NCBI GenBank assembly: GCA_019694595.1
Contig: JAIBBQ010000002.1
Coordinates: 1 to 64,000 of the forward strand
Direction: 5' to 3'
Length of the DNA: 64,000 nucleotides
Origin: Myxococcaceae bacterium
Lineage (GTDB): Bacteria; Myxococcota; Myxococcia; Myxococcales; Myxococcaceae
Below, one piece after another: positions 58,680 through 64,000 of this stretch; position 1 is the first letter of the stretch; every line of letters begins with the position of its first letter. Made by a program: the position numbers and the translations under genes. Below the pieces are notes generated by a model that was given only the letters and a program-made list of their open reading frames with translations, did no database searches and was not told the DNA's origin.

Positions 58680-59144
58680 TCAGGTGTTCTTCGAGTCGAG
58701 CCGCTCCGCGAGCGCGTCGAGGAGTTCGCCAGCCTTGGCGGCATGAGACGCGGTGAGGCTGCCGAGGAGCTCTTCCACCGCCTCCTCGGCGGTGCCCTTG
58801 GTCGGAACGTCGAGCGCGCGGCCCCGCGCGGTGAGCCGAAGCGTGACCCGTCTGCGGTCGGCCGCATCGGAGCGCCTGGTGAGCAGGCGCTTCGCTTCCA
58901 GTCGGCCGAGGGCGGCGGAGATCGTCCCGGGGTCGAGATGCAACAGGCGCGCGAGTTGCCCTGCATTCATGCCGGGGAACGCGCCAACGCACCTCACGAT
59001 GAGGCGCTGCTGGGCGGTGACGCCGATGCGGCGTTCCATGCGGTGCGAGAGCGTCTCGAGCGCATGGTTGAGCCGCCACAGGCGCCGCAGGAAGTCGAGC
59101 GGCGGACTCAGCGGCAAGTTCTCGACTGGCTCCCCTGCCGTCAT
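58680..59144 (-). CDS. MarR-family transcriptional regulator
   Basis: 154 aa. Winged HTH core with MNAGQLARLLHLDPGTISAA, LGRLEAKRLLTRRSDAADRR and RVTLRLTARG (wing). Its start overlaps the otsB stop by 4 nt (ATGA), so it is part of the otsA-otsB operon and probably feeds back on it. A TTG-N6-CAA palindrome upstream of otsA is a likely site. Confidence 0.9.
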   Translation of the reverse strand: MTAGEPVENLPLSPPLDFLRRLWRLNHALETLSHRMERRIGVTAQQRLIVRCVGAFPGMNAGQLARLLHLDPGTISAALGRLEAKRLLTRRSDAADRRRVTLRLTARGRALDVPTKGTAEEAVEELLGSLTASHAAKAGELLDALAERLDSKNT

Positions 59145-59910
59145 TCCCGTGTCTCTCCGACCCTGGCGCCGGCCGCGCGAGCCGCCACCAGGACCTCCAG
59201 CAGCAGATCGATCTCTCGTTGATGGCGGAGATAGTACTCCGCCGACGAGCCCCGTGAGGCCCCGACACGGACCGTCACCAGACGCCCGGGCTGGCGAAGC
59301 TCGAAGACGTCTTCATCGGTCACGTCGTCGCCCACGTACAAGGCAGCCTCGGCGCGACTGGCGTCACGGAGCGCGAGCAGCGCGTCACCTTTGTGGGGGG
59401 CTCCGAAAGGCAACACGTTGATCACGAACTTTCCGGGCACGATCCGGGTCGGCCCAGGGAGCACCTGGAGCGCCTGCAGGATCTGCGACCTGGCCTGATT
59501 CGGTCGCCTCGCGCGGCGATAGTGAAGCGAGATCGAACTTCCCTTGTCCTCGAGTTCGACGCCCTGGACGGTCGCGAGTCCGCGCTCGAGCGACGTCACC
59601 GCCCGCGCCATCGTCGATCGGTATGGCGCGTCGGAGCCATCGACCTCGACGCCGTGGTTTCCGACCACGTACTTCACCCTCGCCTGCCCGAGCCGACCAG
59701 CGACGTCTCGCCGGCCGCGGCCAGAGATCACCGCGCACGGATACAGCCGGCACACCTGTTCCAGGAGTCGCGCCGTCCGCTCCCGCATTCTGGCTGCTCC
59801 CGGCTCGGCCACGATCGGCGCGAGGGTGCCATCGAAGTCGAAGGCGAGGAGCACCTTGCGCGCCGCCACCTCGCGCAGCCACTGCAGGTTGCGCCTCGAC
59901 AGGAGCCTCT

Positions 59911-59914
<4 letters not shown>
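59141..59914 (-). CDS. otsB: Trehalose-6-phosphate phosphatase
   Basis: 257 aa from the GTG at 59914, overlapping the otsA stop by 4 nt (GTGA). HAD-type motifs: LLAFDFDGTLAPIV, AVISGRGRRD, VVGNHGVEVD and LYVGDDVTDEDVFE. Removes phosphate from trehalose 6-phosphate, the OtsA product. Confidence 0.95.
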
Positions 59915-62145
<2,231 letters not shown>

Positions 62146-62164
62146 GATCGGCTACCACGCATTA

Positions 62165-62178
62165 CTTGGAGTTCCAAG
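62165..62178. promoter_or_regulatory. Candidate MarR-type operator between otsA and the GH15 gene
   Basis: CTTGGAGTTCCAAG is a perfect inverted repeat of two 6 bp arms around GT. The inner TTGGA-GT-TCCAA has the TTG...CAA layout with 5 bp half-sites and a 2 bp gap, like classic MarR boxes. It lies 20 bp from the otsA start and 23 bp from the GH15 start, so binding could block both. Confidence 0.5.
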
Positions 62179-62200
62179 CATCTCCTGGTACACGCCCCCC

Positions 62201-63970
62201 ATGAGCCTCGCGGACCTCGGACTGATCGGTAACTGTCAGATCGCCGCGCACGTGCACCGTGGTGGCGACGTGGTCTGGTGTTGCCTGCCCCGCTTCGATT
62301 CGCCACCCGTCTTCGGCGCGCTCCTCGATGAGCGCGCAGGTGGCCGCTTCAGCATCGGTCCGGCCGACGGCCGCCTCGGCACCCAGCGCTACCTTCCCAA
62401 CACCAACGTGCTCGAGACGCGCTTCGAGACCCCAGAAGGGGCTTTCAGGGTCATCGACTACGCGCCGCGCTTCATCCAGCACGGTCGGACCTTTCGGCCC
62501 ACCAAGCTGATACGCACCCTGGAGCCACTCTCGGGCACCCCCCGCGTCCGGGTGGAGTGCGACCCCGTGCTCGGCTGGTCCAAGACCAGGCCGACGCGCG
62601 ACCAGGGGTCTCACCACGTCACGTTTCACGGTTACGAGTCAGAGCTCAGGCTGACGACCAATGCTCCGCTCGCGTACCTCAACGGAGCGCCGTTCGCGCT
62701 CACCGGGACCAGACACTTCGTCCTCGCGTGGGGCGCTCCGGTGGAAGAGGCGCTCGAGCCGTTGTGTGACCGGTTCCTCGCGGAGACCTGTCGCTACTGG
62801 ACCACGTGGGTGAAGCACTGCGACGTCCCCACGACGTACCAGGAAGAGGTGATCCGATCGGCGCTGGCGCTCAAGCTCCACTGCTACGAGGACACCGGTG
62901 CCATCGTCGCTTCACTGACCACTTCGATCCCAGAAGCTCCGGGCTCGGGACGAACGTGGGACTACCGCTACTGCTGGCTGCGCGACTCCTTCTATGCGCT
63001 GGCGGCCTTCCGGCACCTGGGCCACTTCGAGGAGCGTGAGCAATTTCTCGGCTACCTGCTCAACATCGTCGCCAACAGCCCCGAGCTCACGCTCGCCCCG
63101 CTCTACCGGATCGATGGCCGCAGCGACCTCTCGGAGGAGATCCTGCCCGGCTGGCCGGGGTACTTGGGCGAAGGGCCCGTTCGAATCGGGAACGGAGCCG
63201 CCACCCACATCCAGAACGACGTCTTCGGAGAGCTGGTCCTGGCACTTGCGCCGTTGTTCCTCGACGCCCGCTTCCGGGAGCAAGCCAGCCCCGAAGTCCT
63301 CGAACTCCTGATTCGCCTGGCTCGGAGGGCCGTGTCGTTGTCGGGACAACCCGACGCCAGCATCTGGGAATACCGCACCGAGGGGCGCGCCAGGACCTTC
63401 AGCACCCTGATGTGCTGGGCCGCCGCCGATCGTGTCGCCCAGGTGGCCGCGACGCACCGCCCTTCGGTGGCCGCCGAGTTCACCGCGGCGGCAGCGAAGA
63501 TCCGCGGCGAGATCCTCTCTCGGGCCACGTCCCCCACGCACGGCGGACTGGTGGCCGACTACGGAGGCGTCGAGGTCGATGCCGCCCTGCTGCAGGCAGT
63601 GACCCTCAGGTTCTTCGGCCCCGGCGACCCCAGGGCCTTGGTGACCATCGACGCGGTTCGCCGTGACCTCGAGCATCACGGCTGGCTCAAGCGGTACCGG
63701 AGCGACGATGGGTTCGGGCCGCCGAAGGTCGCCTTCACGCTCTGTACGTTCTGGTTGGTCGAGGCCCTGGCCAGAGTCGGCCGGGAAGAAGAGGCACGGA
63801 AGCTGCTCGAGCGCGTCGGCGAGCTCAAGGCTCCACTCGGTCTCTATGCGGAAGACGTCGAGCCGACGACCGGAGTGATGTGGGGGAACTACCCTCAGGC
63901 GTACTCCCACGTCGGCCTGATCACGGCCGCCTTTGCCGCTGCTCCCCGTTGGTCCGAGTTCGGGCCATGA
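62201..63970 (+). CDS. Glycoside hydrolase family 15-type protein (glucoamylase/trehalase-like)
   Basis: 589 aa. N-terminal beta-sandwich (about 1-220; LGLIGNCQIAAHVHRGGDVV, PRFDSPPVFGALL) and an (alpha/alpha)6 catalytic domain (about 250-580) with RTWDYRYCWLRDSFYALAAF, GWPGYLGEGPVRIGN and SIWEYRTEG. GH15 proteins cleave alpha-linked glucosides and some bacterial members are trehalases. It is divergent from otsA, so a role in trehalose or glycogen turnover is likely. Start ATG at 62201 is the first that clears the otsA start. Confidence 0.9.
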   Translation: MSLADLGLIGNCQIAAHVHRGGDVVWCCLPRFDSPPVFGALLDERAGGRFSIGPADGRLGTQRYLPNTNVLETRFETPEGAFRVIDYAPRFIQHGRTFRPTKLIRTLEPLSGTPRVRVECDPVLGWSKTRPTRDQGSHHVTFHGYESELRLTTNAPLAYLNGAPFALTGTRHFVLAWGAPVEEALEPLCDRFLAETCRYWTTWVKHCDVPTTYQEEVIRSALALKLHCYEDTGAIVASLTTSIPEAPGSGRTWDYRYCWLRDSFYALAAFRHLGHFEEREQFLGYLLNIVANSPELTLAPLYRIDGRSDLSEEILPGWPGYLGEGPVRIGNGAATHIQNDVFGELVLALAPLFLDARFREQASPEVLELLIRLARRAVSLSGQPDASIWEYRTEGRARTFSTLMCWAAADRVAQVAATHRPSVAAEFTAAAAKIRGEILSRATSPTHGGLVADYGGVEVDAALLQAVTLRFFGPGDPRALVTIDAVRRDLEHHGWLKRYRSDDGFGPPKVAFTLCTFWLVEALARVGREEEARKLLERVGELKAPLGLYAEDVEPTTGVMWGNYPQAYSHVGLITAAFAAAPRWSEFGP

Positions 63971-64000
63971 CGCCCGCCGAGCGCTCGGCCGCTGTCAGGC

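Overview
The window is about 64 kb of very GC-rich bacterial chromosome with dense genes, many GTG/TTG starts and many 1-4 nt gene overlaps. The gene content points to Myxococcota: a lone phosphomevalonate kinase-like GHMP kinase, an FHA-GAF-NtrC-type regulator, many lipoproteins and TPR proteins, several Rieske oxygenases, and the order infA-map-adk-secY on the ribosomal strand. The phylum is inferred from gene content only; there is no rRNA gene here.

Layout. 1-3.4 kb: a DsbD-type thiol-disulfide transporter, a small NTF2-like protein and an SPFH/band-7 protein (minus strand). 3.5-8.6 kb: a complete housekeeping Fe-S operon, iscS-iscU-iscA-hscB-hscA-fdx, behind an IscR-like operator but with no iscR beside it. 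8.6-13.8 kb: universal stress protein, hemerythrin protein, tRNA-Leu(CAG) with its own promoter and terminator, a lipoprotein hydrolase and a SWIM/SNF2 helicase.

13.8-28.6 kb: an unusual metabolic island and the best candidate for an undescribed system. Two operons diverge from a 132 bp control region centred on a near-perfect TTCGAA palindrome. Together they encode three Rieske non-heme oxygenases, two soluble ferritin-like di-iron proteins, a membrane fatty-acid-hydroxylase/sterol-desaturase-type enzyme, a 2Fe-2S ferredoxin, two short-chain dehydrogenase/epimerase-type enzymes, a GH3-type acyl-adenylating enzyme, a glycosyltransferase and acyltransferase-like proteins. A lipid/oligosaccharide flippase and a CAT/E2-fold protein lie at one edge. 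No polyketide, peptide or terpene scaffold enzyme is present, so the pathway probably decorates a lipid-like or aromatic precursor taken from primary metabolism.

28.6-38.9 kb: a DUF6624 protein, a TPMT-type methyltransferase, the GHMP kinase, pseudouridine-5'-phosphate glycosidase, a regulator whose AAA+ motifs are eroded, a DUF2314 protein, a deoxynucleoside kinase, two TPR lipoproteins around a PlsC acyltransferase, and a small membrane protein of unknown function.

39.0-56.1 kb (minus strand): the S10-spc-alpha ribosomal super-operon from tuf to rplQ, including secY, adk, map, infA and rpmJ. Two universal genes are absent from their normal slots: rplC (L3) between rpsJ and rplD, and rpsN (S14) between rplE and rpsH. 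Many spacers in this operon hold perfect GC-rich stem-loops.

56.2-64 kb: a Pal-type lipoprotein, a tandem Usp protein divergent from a LysR regulator, and a trehalose module. In the module, otsA is fused to a membrane sensor and is followed by otsB and a MarR regulator; a GH15 hydrolase is transcribed divergently. A palindrome with MarR-box geometry lies between otsA and the GH15 gene.
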